Assembly: GCA_040770625.1 (NCBI GenBank)
Contig: JAXGIW010000002.1
Location: forward strand, 186,001 to 250,000
Reading direction: 5' to 3'
DNA: 64,000 nt
Source: 58-81 sp012729145
GTDB lineage: Bacteria > Synergistota > Synergistia > Synergistales > Thermovirgaceae
Within the stretch, counting starts at the first letter, position 1. Each line of letters begins with the position of its first letter. A program made the translations under genes and the position numbers. Positions 25,324 through 33,133 of this stretch are shown here, one piece after another. The notes below the pieces were generated by a model. That model searched no databases. It was not told where the DNA came from and saw only the letters and a program-made list of their open reading frames with translations.

Positions 25324-26097
25324 TTGAAGGTCCTTTTTGTGGGAGATATTGTCGGCAATCCCGGAAGGAAGGCCCTTTCGGGTCTTCTTCCCAGGGCAAA
25401 AGCCGAATGGGGTCCATTCGACCTCATAATTGCGAATGTTGAGAATGCGGCCGGAGGGTTCGGACTGACCGAGAAGGTCATGGAAGAGCTTTTCCGGCAA
25501 GGTCTGGACGCCATGACAAGCGGGAACCATATCTGGGACAACAGGGAGGCCTTTGCACTTCTGGACGCGGAAAATCGGCTGGTCAGACCGGCCAACTATC
25601 CGCCGTCAACCCGGGGCAACGGCTCGATGGTGATCGAGAAAAAGGGCATTAAGTTGGGGATCCTGAACCTTCAGGGGAGGGTCTTCATGCAGCCCATCGA
25701 CTGCCCCTTCCGAAGGGCCGATGAGGAGCTCCTGCGGATGGAGGGGCTGCCGGTCCTGGTGGATGTACATGCCGAAGCGACATCGGAGAAACGTGCCCTG
25801 GCGCTCTACCTTGACGGAAGGGTCTCCGCAGTGCTCGGCACCCATACTCATGTTCAGACCGCCGATGAGGCGATCCTGAGTGGCGGAACGGCCTTCATTT
25901 CAGACGTGGGTATGACCGGTGGCCACGGTGGGGTTATCGGAATGGAGAAGGACGCCATCATCAACCGTTTTCTGACCGGCATGCCCACCAAGTTCGAGGT
26001 ATGCAAGACCGATCTGAAGATGGACGCGGTTGTGGTAGAGATCGACGGGGGCACAGGCAGAAGTCTTTCGATAGAAAGGCTCTCTCTGGAGATGTAA
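25324..26097 (+). CDS. ymdB: YmdB-family metallophosphoesterase
   Basis: A 257-residue calcineurin-like phosphoesterase, known in Bacillus to hydrolyse 2',3'-cyclic nucleotides and affect RNase Y-linked decisions. It has VLFVGDIVGNPGR, IANVENAAGGFGL, SGNHIWDN, VDVHAEATSEK, GTHTHVQTADE and DVGMTGGHGGVIGM, which together carry the di-metal ligands. TTG 25324 is preferred because it gives the family N-terminus (MKVLFVGD) and has AGGTGA just upstream; GTG 25315 would add three residues. It abuts rny and is followed by a strong terminator. Confidence 0.94.
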   Translation: MKVLFVGDIVGNPGRKALSGLLPRAKAEWGPFDLIIANVENAAGGFGLTEKVMEELFRQGLDAMTSGNHIWDNREAFALLDAENRLVRPANYPPSTRGNGSMVIEKKGIKLGILNLQGRVFMQPIDCPFRRADEELLRMEGLPVLVDVHAEATSEKRALALYLDGRVSAVLGTHTHVQTADEAILSGGTAFISDVGMTGGHGGVIGMEKDAIINRFLTGMPTKFEVCKTDLKMDAVVVEIDGGTGRSLSIERLSLEM

Positions 26098-26127
26098 AGA
26101 AAGTCTGATCCAGATGATCAGAGACCA

Positions 26128-26159
26128 GGGCGGGGCGCCCGGAGCGCCCCGCCCTTTTT
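26128..26159 (+). terminator. Intrinsic terminator after ymdB
   Basis: GGGCGGGGCGC (26128-26138) and GCGCCCCGCCC (26144-26154) form an eleven-pair GC stem with a five-base loop, followed by TTTTT (26155-26159). It ends the recG-recX-rny-ymdB transcription unit. Confidence 0.85.
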
Positions 26160-26160
26160 G

Positions 26161-26189
26161 TTGACCCTGGAGAGCTGTTGTTATAGCAT
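26161..26189 (+). promoter_or_regulatory. Candidate mgtE promoter
   Basis: TTGACC (26161-26166), a 17-base spacer and TAGCAT (26184-26189) follow the ymdB terminator directly. Transcription from here would give a leader of about 300 bases before mgtE. Confidence 0.45.
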
Positions 26190-26496
26190 TGATCGAGACT
26201 ACTGACCGGGGAGATGTAAATGGAAGAAAGCCAAAGTAGCGGACCGCAATGCAAAAGCACAGGTAAGGAAAAAGAGGGGGTGAACGCCGGAGAGAGATAG
26301 CGGAAGTTATCCTCACGCACCGCCCCTCCCGGCAGCGGCAAGAACGACCTGTCCGCCGCGCAAGTCGCCCTCGTGAACATAACTGTACTGAGACCATACG
26401 CAGCCTGACCTGCCTGGCCTGAAGTAGCCTCTTTGGTGCTTTCAAGCCCTGTTGTGTTTGTTTTGCAGGAGGCCGCATACCGGGGGTGCAGCCACC
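26190..26496 (+). other. Long structured leader of mgtE, no gene seen
   Basis: About 300 bases without a convincing coding frame. GAGGGGGTG (about 26273-26281) can pair with CACCGCCCCTC (about 26318-26328), with one bulged base, and an inner GATA/TATC stem (about 26296-26311) sits inside. GC-rich segments follow to about 26370. mgtE genes are often controlled by magnesium-sensing leaders, but the M-box core is not recognisable here, nor any other riboswitch class I know. A function as an RNA regulator is inferred from length and structure only. Confidence 0.4.
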
Positions 26497-27852
26497 ATGA
26501 GAGAGCGTCTTGACCGTCTATACAGCCACATTGAAAGGTTGCTCCAGGAGTACCGTTTCCCCGAGACCAAGGAAGCGCTGTCGACGATGGAGCCTGCCGA
26601 CATAAGCGAGATGCTTGTGGGTAGCCCGCGTGCGAAGATGGTGCTCATATTCCGTCTGTTGCCGAAGGATCTTGCCATAGAGGTTTTCGAGCACATGGAG
26701 GGTTCCGGGCGTGAGGAACTTCTGGCGAGCTTTACCGAGGAGGAGGCGGCGGAGATCATCGAGGAGATGTCCGACGACGACAGGACGGCCCTTCTTGACG
26801 AACTTCCTGCGAAGACAGTGAAAAAGCTGATGCAGCATCTTTCGCCGGAGGAGCGGAAGATAGCGAACCGTCTGCTGAACTACCCGGAGGACTCGGCGGG
26901 CAGGATCATGACGGCCGAGTACATAGGTCTGAAGGCGTCGATGACGGTTGTTGATGCGTTGCAGCACATCCGCAGGGAAGCCCGTAGCAAGGAGACCATA
27001 TACACCTGTTTTGTCATGGACAGGGAGAGGCGCCTGAAAGGCGTGGTTGACCTTGAGGACATCATCCTTGCGCAGCCTGAGACGCTGATATCGGACCTGA
27101 TGGACGATGACCCTGTTCACGTAAGGACCACCATGGACCAGGAGGAGCTGGCGCGGCTGATGTCGCGTTACGACCTTCACGTGATTCCGGTGGTCGACCT
27201 TGAGGACCGTCTTGTGGGGATCGTGACCTTCGACGACGTTCTGGACATAGTCGAGGAGGAGGCCACCGAGGACTTTGAACGCATGGCCGGTATCCAGCCC
27301 ATCGATGAGAAGTACCTCGACACGGGCGTATTCACCCTCGCAGGGAAAAGACTGACATGGCTTATGGTATGTATTCTAACCCAGGCTTTGACATCGTCGA
27401 TACTTAAATATCACGAGTCTTCTATACAGAGCGTGGTTGCCCTGACATTTTTCATACCATTTCTCATAGACAGCGGAGGCAACACGGGGACACAATCCTC
27501 CACCCTGATGATAAGGGGCATGACCCTGGGTGAGATCGAGTGGGGCAACATAGGCAGGGTTTTCATGCGTGAGGCTTTTACAGGGCTTATGCTTGGCGCA
27601 GCCCTCGCTCTCTTTGGCGTGTTCAGGGCCATTACTCTCGGAACGGGAACTGATGTCGCAGTAGTGGTTGCCGTTTCCCTCGTGGCCGTGGTGCTGATAG
27701 GCAACCTTGCCGGTGTCATTCTGCCCTTTGCGGCCAGGGCCCTGCGGTTCGATCCGGCTATAGTTTCGGGGCCATTCATTACTACCGTCGTAGACGTGGT
27801 GGGGCTTTTGGTCTACTTCGGCATCGCGACAAGGATAATGGGGTTGGGGTAG
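26497..27852 (+). CDS. mgtE: Magnesium transporter MgtE
   Basis: A 451-residue MgtE. The N-terminal helical superhelix domain (about residues 10-130) contains EMSDDDRTALLDEL. Two CBS domains follow (about 135-255; PVHVRTTMDQEELARLM, VDLEDRLVGIVTFDDVLD). About five membrane segments include FFIPFLIDSGGNTGTQSS, the pore region, and end with a conserved VDVVGLLVYFGIA. The N and CBS domains sense magnesium and gate the channel. ATG 26497 is the first good family start. The cytosolic half uses CGT/CGC Arg codons and GCG Ala codons more than its neighbours, a mild compositional oddity. Confidence 0.95.
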   Translation: MRERLDRLYSHIERLLQEYRFPETKEALSTMEPADISEMLVGSPRAKMVLIFRLLPKDLAIEVFEHMEGSGREELLASFTEEEAAEIIEEMSDDDRTALLDELPAKTVKKLMQHLSPEERKIANRLLNYPEDSAGRIMTAEYIGLKASMTVVDALQHIRREARSKETIYTCFVMDRERRLKGVVDLEDIILAQPETLISDLMDDDPVHVRTTMDQEELARLMSRYDLHVIPVVDLEDRLVGIVTFDDVLDIVEEEATEDFERMAGIQPIDEKYLDTGVFTLAGKRLTWLMVCILTQALTSSILKYHESSIQSVVALTFFIPFLIDSGGNTGTQSSTLMIRGMTLGEIEWGNIGRVFMREAFTGLMLGAALALFGVFRAITLGTGTDVAVVVAVSLVAVVLIGNLAGVILPFAARALRFDPAIVSGPFITTVVDVVGLLVYFGIATRIMGLG

Positions 27853-27986
27853 GATGAGGACAGCGAGATGCGTGAGAAGTAAGCGTGAGAGGTTTGTTTT
27901 TGATCCTTCCGTTCACTGTTGACCGTTAACGTCCTTGACTATTCTGTTGCCTGACGACTGTAGCCTGCCGCCTGGTTTTTGGGTTT

Positions 27987-28973
27987 TCAACATATCCTTG
28001 GAAGGAGTTCACCTACGGGTCTGTCAACCAGACGTGTTCCCCCTGAGACTGTCCTGATCCCTACCATCCCCTGGTGCTTTTCCGTCACACGGCCAATTAC
28101 AGAGGCCCTCTCTCCGAGGCTGTGGGCTCTCAGTAGCCCCAACGCCCTGTCGGGATCCTCGCCGGATACGGCAATGGCTGCGCATCCCTCCCCCGCCATG
28201 TGAAGGGGGTCGAAACCCAGGATGTCGCAAACAGAGAGGGTAGCCTCGTCCCAGGGTATCATCTCTTCATCGATCTCTATCCCAAGGCCGGCTGCCTCTG
28301 ACCATTCGCAGAGAACCGTGCCGAGCCCGCCCCTAGTACAATCTCTCATGCAGCGGAGACCCGGAACGGGGAGTAAAGGCTCAATCATCGGCCAGAGTGC
28401 AGCGCAGTCCGAGGAGAGCCCCCTGACCTTCAGGCCGTACCTGTGGGCGGCGATAGTGGCTCCGTGCATTCCGGGCGGGCAGCTGAGGATTATACTGTCG
28501 CCGGGTCTAAGGTTCGCAGCTCCCAGCGGGGTCGTTTGTGTTGTTCTTCCTATGCAGCAGGTCGACAGGAAGAGCCCGTCCACCTGTCCTCTGGGGACTA
28601 CCTTGCTGTCGCCAGTTACGAGTTCGATGCCAAGGGACCTGCAAACGTTGGCAGCGCTCTCCATGTAAGTCATCAGTTCTCTGATGGGGAGACCCTCTTC
28701 GGCGATGACTCCCAGAGCCAGGTATTGAGGTCTTGCACCCCTTACCGACAGGTCATTGGCGCTCCCGCAGACCGAGAGTTTCCCGATGTCTCCGCCGTTG
28801 AAGGAGAGAGGAGATACGGTGTACCCGTCAATGGTCACAGCAAAACCGTCGGGGAGGATCGCGCAGTCCTCGCCGTCAGCCCTGGGGTTGGCATCGAAAT
28901 GCCCCGTTATCAGTGAAATAAGCTCCTGGGTCAGGCTTCCGCCTGCCCCGTGTCCTATGGTAAGTGCTCCCAG
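27987..28973 (-). CDS. hypE: Hydrogenase maturation protein HypE
   Basis: A 328-residue protein of the PurM/HypE fold. It dehydrates the thiocarbamoyl group on its own C-terminal Cys to the cyanide ligand of [NiFe]-hydrogenase. The chain starts GALTIGHGAGGSLTQELI and ends in PRIC with the Cys as the last residue, exactly as HypE requires. DGEDCAIL, GDSKVVPRGQVDG, RDCTRGGLG and MAGEGC are family blocks. No ATG, GTG or TTG lies at the family start; CTG 28973, seven bases after GGAGG, is the best choice and overlaps hypD by 19 bases. Cofactor and partners are elsewhere. Confidence 0.92.
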   Translation of the reverse strand: MGALTIGHGAGGSLTQELISLITGHFDANPRADGEDCAILPDGFAVTIDGYTVSPLSFNGGDIGKLSVCGSANDLSVRGARPQYLALGVIAEEGLPIRELMTYMESAANVCRSLGIELVTGDSKVVPRGQVDGLFLSTCCIGRTTQTTPLGAANLRPGDSIILSCPPGMHGATIAAHRYGLKVRGLSSDCAALWPMIEPLLPVPGLRCMRDCTRGGLGTVLCEWSEAAGLGIEIDEEMIPWDEATLSVCDILGFDPLHMAGEGCAAIAVSGEDPDRALGLLRAHSLGERASVIGRVTEKHQGMVGIRTVSGGTRLVDRPVGELLPRIC

Positions 28974-30067
28974 TCTGTTCTCCTCCCTCTCTGGAAACGG
29001 TAAAAGGCCGCGCAGCTGCCTTCGGTAGATACCATGCAGGGGCCGACGGGGTGAACGGGTGTGCACGAAGCTCCGAAGAGCCCGCACGATGGCGGGTCGA
29101 TGAGTCCCTTGAGGACCTCTCCACACATGCATCCTTCCGGCGGCAGGGTCGAATTAACGGTCATCCCCAGCCTTTCAAGGACATCCAGGCGGGAGAACTC
29201 TTCCCTGAGAGAATACCCCGAGGACGGTATGACCCCAAGCCCCCTCCAGGAGGCGTCTTTCATGGTGAATACCTTCTCCATCACGCTCCTGGCCTCGGTA
29301 TTCCCGAGGGGTCTCACGGCACGACCGTAAAGTGATGCGACAAGGGGTTCCTGTTTCCGGACCTGTTTTGTCACCTCGACCAGGGCCAGCATGATATCTT
29401 CGGCATCGAACCCCGCCACGGCACAGGCAATACCATACTTTTCAGGAAGGAACCGGTAGGGTCCCAACCCTGTTATCACGCTTACGTGTCCTGGCAGGAG
29501 CAGTGCGTCGAGTTTCACCTCCGGGTCCGAGGCAAGTGCTTCCAGGGCAGGCGGGACCGATTTGTGCAGGTTGAGGACCATGAAATTGTCCAGGTCCTCA
29601 CGTACGGCATCGATCACGACCGATGCCGTGGCAGGGGCTGTTGTCTCAAACCCGACGGCAACGAAGACTACGTTGCGCTTTCGGTCGCCCCTTGCCATTG
29701 AAAGGGCCTGATCGGCCGATGTTACCACCCTTATGTCCGCTCCTCTGGACCTCTCTTCCTCCAGGGTTGTCCCGCTTCCGGGGACCTTGAGCATGTCTCC
29801 GTAAGTCGCGACCGTCGTCCCGCTTAGCCCCGCCAGGGAGACGGCGGCATCTATCTCACCTTGTGACGTGACGCAGACGGGGCACCCCGGGCCCGACACC
29901 AGTTCCACGTCGGGGGGCAAAAGGGCCCTTAATCCCTGCCTGAAAATGGAAACGGTGTGGGTGCCGCAGACCTCCATCACCTTGACAGGGCGATCAGCAA
30001 GCCCCCTGAGGGCTCCAGAAAGCATCCGGATGCGTTCTCTCATGTCATCGGGTCTGCGGACCTGCAA
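28955..30067 (-). CDS. hypD: Hydrogenase maturation protein HypD
   Basis: A 370-residue iron-sulfur scaffold protein that, with HypC, assembles the Fe(CN)2CO unit of [NiFe]-hydrogenase. Conserved Cys blocks are VMEVCGTHT near residue 34, SGPGCPVCVT near 63 and the C-terminal [4Fe-4S] region PPEGCMCGEVLKG, PSCGLFGASCTP. GFETTAPATA is also characteristic. TTG 30067 fits the family N-terminus, although its ribosome-binding site is poorly spaced; ATG 30043 is an alternative. It overlaps hypC upstream and hypE downstream. Confidence 0.95.
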   Translation of the reverse strand: MQVRRPDDMRERIRMLSGALRGLADRPVKVMEVCGTHTVSIFRQGLRALLPPDVELVSGPGCPVCVTSQGEIDAAVSLAGLSGTTVATYGDMLKVPGSGTTLEEERSRGADIRVVTSADQALSMARGDRKRNVVFVAVGFETTAPATASVVIDAVREDLDNFMVLNLHKSVPPALEALASDPEVKLDALLLPGHVSVITGLGPYRFLPEKYGIACAVAGFDAEDIMLALVEVTKQVRKQEPLVASLYGRAVRPLGNTEARSVMEKVFTMKDASWRGLGVIPSSGYSLREEFSRLDVLERLGMTVNSTLPPEGCMCGEVLKGLIDPPSCGLFGASCTPVHPVGPCMVSTEGSCAAFYRFQRGRRTDWEHLP

Positions 30068-30281
30068 GCTCCCTTACCTCTTCCCACAGTCTTTCAAGCT
30101 CCTCACCCTCTTCAGGGAGGAGCCTCTCGATCGCGAAACCGGCATGGACAAGCACTAGATCACCCTCCCCTAGACCGGGGACAAGGTCGGTCCTGATCTC
30201 GGTCTCCACCGCCCCCGCAAGGGCCAAGGCCCTGTTCGTGGCTCTCAATGCGATTATCCTGTGCGGAACCGCCAGACACAT
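30045..30281 (-). CDS. hypC: Hydrogenase maturation chaperone HypC
   Basis: A 78-residue HypC/HybG chaperone. It begins MCLAVPHRI, and the second-residue Cys, exposed after Met removal, is the functional ligand that binds HypD and the hydrogenase large subunit. LVHAGFAIERL in the C-terminal half is the other family block. ATG 30281 is chosen over ATG 30287 because the function needs Cys2, and AAGGAG is about ten bases upstream. It is the first gene of hypCDE. hypA, hypB, hypF and hydrogenase structural genes are not in the window. Confidence 0.95.
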   Translation of the reverse strand: MCLAVPHRIIALRATNRALALAGAVETEIRTDLVPGLGEGDLVLVHAGFAIERLLPEEGEELERLWEEVRELAGPQTR

Positions 30282-30401
30282 TGTCATCCCACTCCTTTGA
30301 AGACAGCCATGAACGGATCCCTGTAGCTGAACCTTTCAAGTTTATCATTGAACTTGCCCGTTCGTGCCTCAAGATGTAGTCTAACAGAATGGAGGTGGGG
30401 G

Positions 30402-31196
30402 ATGGATAATCCCAGGGTTGGCATCCTTCAGCTTGAAGTGATCCGCGATGATGCGGCCAAAAACGCCAGATATGTCCTCGGCCAGATCCGCGACGCTGCC
30501 AGGGCCGGGTGCGATGTTCTGGTCCTTCCGGAGCTCTGGAACGTTGCGTTCCCCCTTCTAGGTTCCCAGGTCCTTATTTCGGAAGATAACCCTCTTGTAG
30601 GATCGATCGCAAATGCTGCCTTCAGGAACGAGACATGGATCATAGCCGGCAGCATGGCCATATCGACCGAGGCGGGGCCAAGGAACAGGTGCCTCGTCTT
30701 TTCTCCCGACGGAGAGGTTTCCTTTCGATACGACAAGGTCCACCTCTACCCAGGTCTGGATGAACCCAATATTCTCTCCCCAGGCGTCTCCCCGGGCCGT
30801 TTCGATCTGGGAGGGGTCCCCTGCGGGATCCTGATCTGCTTCGACGTGGAGTTTCCCGAACTGGCAAGGCGGCTTTCTTCGGGAGGGGCGAGGATCCTCT
30901 TCGTGCCTGGCGCATGGAAGACAGAATTTATCAGGTTCTGGAGAGCTCTCCTGCTCTCCAGGGCCATCGAGAACCAGGTCTTCGTGGTTGGGGTCAACAG
31001 GTGCGACAGGGGCAGGAACTCATCCTTCGGAGGCCAGAGCCTGGTGGTGGACCCCTTTGGAGACGTCATTCTCCACATGGACGACGCGCCCCGCTTCCAG
31101 AGGGTAGTCCTTGATCTTTCCAGGGTTGATTCAGCCAGAAGGGAACACAGGGTGGTCTCGTCATGGAGACCCGAGGTCTACAGGCGGTGGAATTAA
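30402..31196 (+). CDS. Carbon-nitrogen hydrolase (nitrilase superfamily)
   Basis: A 264-residue hydrolase with the full catalytic set: Glu in VLPELWN near residue 46, Lys in YDKVHLY near 113 and the nucleophile Cys in ILICFDVEFPE near 146. The length and the FDVEFPE and GVNRCDRGRNSSFGGQS segments resemble the omega-amidase/NIT2-like branch, which deaminates 2-oxoglutaramate-type amides. The exact substrate is not proven. ATG 30402 follows GGAGGTG. It is divergent from hypC and stands alone before the NSS transporter promoters. Confidence 0.88.
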   Translation: MDNPRVGILQLEVIRDDAAKNARYVLGQIRDAARAGCDVLVLPELWNVAFPLLGSQVLISEDNPLVGSIANAAFRNETWIIAGSMAISTEAGPRNRCLVFSPDGEVSFRYDKVHLYPGLDEPNILSPGVSPGRFDLGGVPCGILICFDVEFPELARRLSSGGARILFVPGAWKTEFIRFWRALLLSRAIENQVFVVGVNRCDRGRNSSFGGQSLVVDPFGDVILHMDDAPRFQRVVLDLSRVDSARREHRVVSSWRPEVYRRWN

Positions 31197-31244
31197 GCTG
31201 ACTCTTGTTTAACATGGGAGGAATTTTCTGAATTACCTTGCGGA

Positions 31245-31272
31245 TTGACTGTTTTTCTATTTGTAATATAAT
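31245..31272 (+). promoter_or_regulatory. Distal promoter (P1) of the NSS transporter gene
   Basis: TTGACT (31245-31250), a 16-base spacer and TATAAT (31267-31272). The spacer and the bases just upstream are AT-rich. This is a near-consensus promoter about 200 bases before the transporter. Confidence 0.75.
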
Positions 31273-31332
31273 GCGCAAAATTTACCTGGCTTCCCGGCCC
31301 TTCCTCTGCATCCCGAAGGACTCAAGGGCCGA

Positions 31333-31361
31333 TTGCCAAAAAAATTGGACGGCTTTATAAT
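31333..31361 (+). promoter_or_regulatory. Proximal promoter (P2) of the NSS transporter gene
   Basis: TTGCCA (31333-31338), a 17-base spacer and TATAAT (31356-31361), 89 bases downstream of the first promoter. The remaining 117-base leader to ATG 31479 holds no gene. GAGGAGGG is six bases before the start. Confidence 0.7.
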
Positions 31362-31478
31362 TACATCAAGATTATGAAGCAAAGTGAAGGGGGTGTTAAC
31401 GCCGATAAGGGAAGTTCCGTTTAGCATCAAGGGTCCATTTGCTGGCAGTCAAAGCCCAGTATCAAGAGGAGGGTTAGC

Positions 31479-32807
31479 ATGAGCAACGGAACGCAACGCG
31501 AACAGTGGGGTACCAAGTTGGGATTCATCCTGGCCTGTGCCGGATCTGCCGTCGGGCTGGGGAACATCTGGCGTTTTCCTTACATCACGGGTCAGTACGG
31601 GGGAGCTGCTTTTGTCCTGGTCTATGTAGCTCTTGTCTTTGTTATCGGATTCTCCGTAATGCTTGCTGAAATGGCCATCGGCCGTAACGCGCAGCTCAAC
31701 GCCGTCGGGTCCTTCAGAAAGATCAAGGGCGGCATGTGGCCCATCGTGGGCTGGATGGGAGTTATCGCCGGCTTTATCATTCTCTCCTACTACGGTGTCA
31801 TCGCCGGCTGGACAATGGCCTACGTGATCAAATCCTTCACAGGCCTCATGCAGGCGGACGCTGGGGCTGAATTCGGGGCTTTCGTTACCAACCTGCCCCA
31901 GGTTGTAGCCTGGCAGGCGCTGTTCATGGCGATCACCATCTATATCGTCTACAAGGGTATCGGCGGAGGCATTGAGAAGTACTGCAGGGTACTCATGCCG
32001 GCGCTCTTCGTGCTGCTTTTGATCCTTATCGTCCGTTCGGTAACGCTCCCCGGTGCCGGAGAGGGCATCAACTTCTATCTGAAGCCGGACTTCAGCAAGC
32101 TCACCGGCGGGGCTCTCGGCGCCGCCCTCGGCCAGGCATTCTTCTCACTCTCCCTCGGGATGGGATGCATAATCACCTACGGAAGCTACCTGGGCAAGAA
32201 GGAGACCCTTCCCGGCGCTGCAATGCAGGTCTGCTTCCTCGACACGATGGTCGCCTTCCTGGCGGGTCTTGTCATATTTCCCGCCGTCTTCGCCTTCGGT
32301 GTCGAGCCGGGTGCCGGCCCTGGGTTGACCTTCATCACCCTTCCCAACGTCTTCGGGCAGATGCCCGGAGGGGCCATATGGTCGGCCATGTTCTTCGTTC
32401 TTCTCTTCGTGGCGGCCCTGACGTCGGCCATTTCCCTTCTCGAGGTCGTCTCAGCCTACTTCATCGACGAGATGAAGTGGAGCCGCCCGAAGGCCTCGTG
32501 GATCATGGGAATAGTCATCTTCCTCCTGGGGATCCCCTCGGCGATGGGTATCGCTGGCATTATCCCCAAACTGGCCGGAAGAGACTTCCTGGATTCAGCC
32601 GACTTCCTCGCTTCCAACGTGCTCCTGCCTCTTGGCGGTTTCTTCATAGCCCTCTTCGTGGGCTGGTTCTGGACCGAGGGCGCGAAACAGGAAGTGGAGA
32701 ACAACGGCACAGCACCCTTCGGCCTATACACAGCCTGGCTCTGGGTATGCCGTGTTGTGGCTCCCCTTGCCATAGCATACATCTTCATCACCGGGCTCAA
32801 GTGGTAG
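31479..32807 (+). CDS. Sodium-dependent amino-acid transporter (NSS/LeuT-MhsT family)
   Basis: A 442-residue, 11-helix transporter of the neurotransmitter:sodium symporter family, prokaryotic MhsT-like length. TM1 has the unwound sodium/substrate motif GSAVGLGNIWRFPY (about residues 22-35), TM3 has SYYGVIAGW and TM6 has FFSLSLGMG. Bacterial members import amino acids such as Leu, Trp, Tyr or Ala. Two tandem promoters precede it, a strong terminator follows, and the glycine reductase operon is next, so it probably feeds amino-acid fermentation. Its substrate is not readable from sequence. Confidence 0.93.
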   Translation: MSNGTQREQWGTKLGFILACAGSAVGLGNIWRFPYITGQYGGAAFVLVYVALVFVIGFSVMLAEMAIGRNAQLNAVGSFRKIKGGMWPIVGWMGVIAGFIILSYYGVIAGWTMAYVIKSFTGLMQADAGAEFGAFVTNLPQVVAWQALFMAITIYIVYKGIGGGIEKYCRVLMPALFVLLLILIVRSVTLPGAGEGINFYLKPDFSKLTGGALGAALGQAFFSLSLGMGCIITYGSYLGKKETLPGAAMQVCFLDTMVAFLAGLVIFPAVFAFGVEPGAGPGLTFITLPNVFGQMPGGAIWSAMFFVLLFVAALTSAISLLEVVSAYFIDEMKWSRPKASWIMGIVIFLLGIPSAMGIAGIIPKLAGRDFLDSADFLASNVLLPLGGFFIALFVGWFWTEGAKQEVENNGTAPFGLYTAWLWVCRVVAPLAIAYIFITGLKW

Positions 32808-32834
32808 AGGTTGGAAAATTTTTGTTCCTAACCT

Positions 32835-32861
32835 GCGGGGGCTTTTGCCCCCGCTTTTTTT
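32835..32861 (+). terminator. Intrinsic terminator after the NSS transporter
   Basis: GCGGGGGC (32835-32842), TTTT loop, GCCCCCGC (32847-32854) and seven T residues (32855-32861). A classic terminator that isolates the transporter from the grd operon. Confidence 0.92.
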
Positions 32862-32875
32862 GTCATCCCTTCTCG

Positions 32876-32904
32876 TTGACCTTTGTCTCCCTTCATGAGA
32901 AAAT
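32876..32904 (+). promoter_or_regulatory. Promoter of the glycine reductase operon
   Basis: TTGACC (32876-32881), a 17-base spacer and GAAAAT (32899-32904; four of six matches) stand directly before the glycine riboswitch, where a promoter is needed. The -10 is weak. Confidence 0.5.
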
Positions 32905-32910
32905 CACCCT

Positions 32911-33118
32911 GGAGTTATTGGATGAAGGTCGCAAGAGATACCCTTATCCCCTTCAAGGGGACTGGGGAGCCGAAGGGGCAAGTGCAGACCTGTTGCATGA
33001 AACTCTCAGGCGAAAGGATTGCGGCTGGACAAGTCTCTGGACAGGCGCGGGGAAGCGTCGTCAGATGAGGGGTTTTCCCGCAGGGGCATTCTGGACAGAG
33101 AACCCACCTATTCAGTGA
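32911..33118 (+). promoter_or_regulatory. Glycine riboswitch (first aptamer clear, second degenerate) of the grd operon
   Basis: The conserved glycine-aptamer core is plain: AGAG near 32933, GAGCCGAAGGGGCAA at 32967-32981, then AACTCTCAGGCGAAAGG at 33001-33017 and GGAC...CTCTGG at 33027-33039. AGAG can close with the CTCT at 33034. A second unit follows to about 33100. Its 3' half (CAGGGGCATTCTGGACAGAG) resembles aptamer II of the Bacillus gcvT switch, but the CCGAAGG core is not kept, so it may be a ghost aptamer. A terminator and the grdX start come right after. Glycine probably turns the grd genes on; the direction is inferred from known members. Confidence 0.88.
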
Positions 33119-33131
33119 ATAGGGGGTTTTT
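33101..33131 (+). terminator. Riboswitch expression-platform hairpin
   Basis: AACCC-A-CCTATTC (33101-33113) pairs with GAATAGG-GGGTT (33117-33128), with one bulged A and a three-base loop, and T residues run through 33131. The 3' arm contains the G-rich sequence that would serve as the grdX ribosome-binding site, so the hairpin could block both transcription and translation. Confidence 0.7.
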
Positions 33132-33133
33132 CA

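Noticed and set aside
26190..26496. tRNA or M-box in the mgtE leader
   Set aside because: No T-loop GGTTCRA-type sequence or acceptor stem was seen, and the M-box core GGTGAGGCTCC is absent.
27984..27992. hypE stop TGA as a selenocysteine after the final Cys
   Set aside because: HypE must end at this Cys for its function, so TGA here is a true stop.
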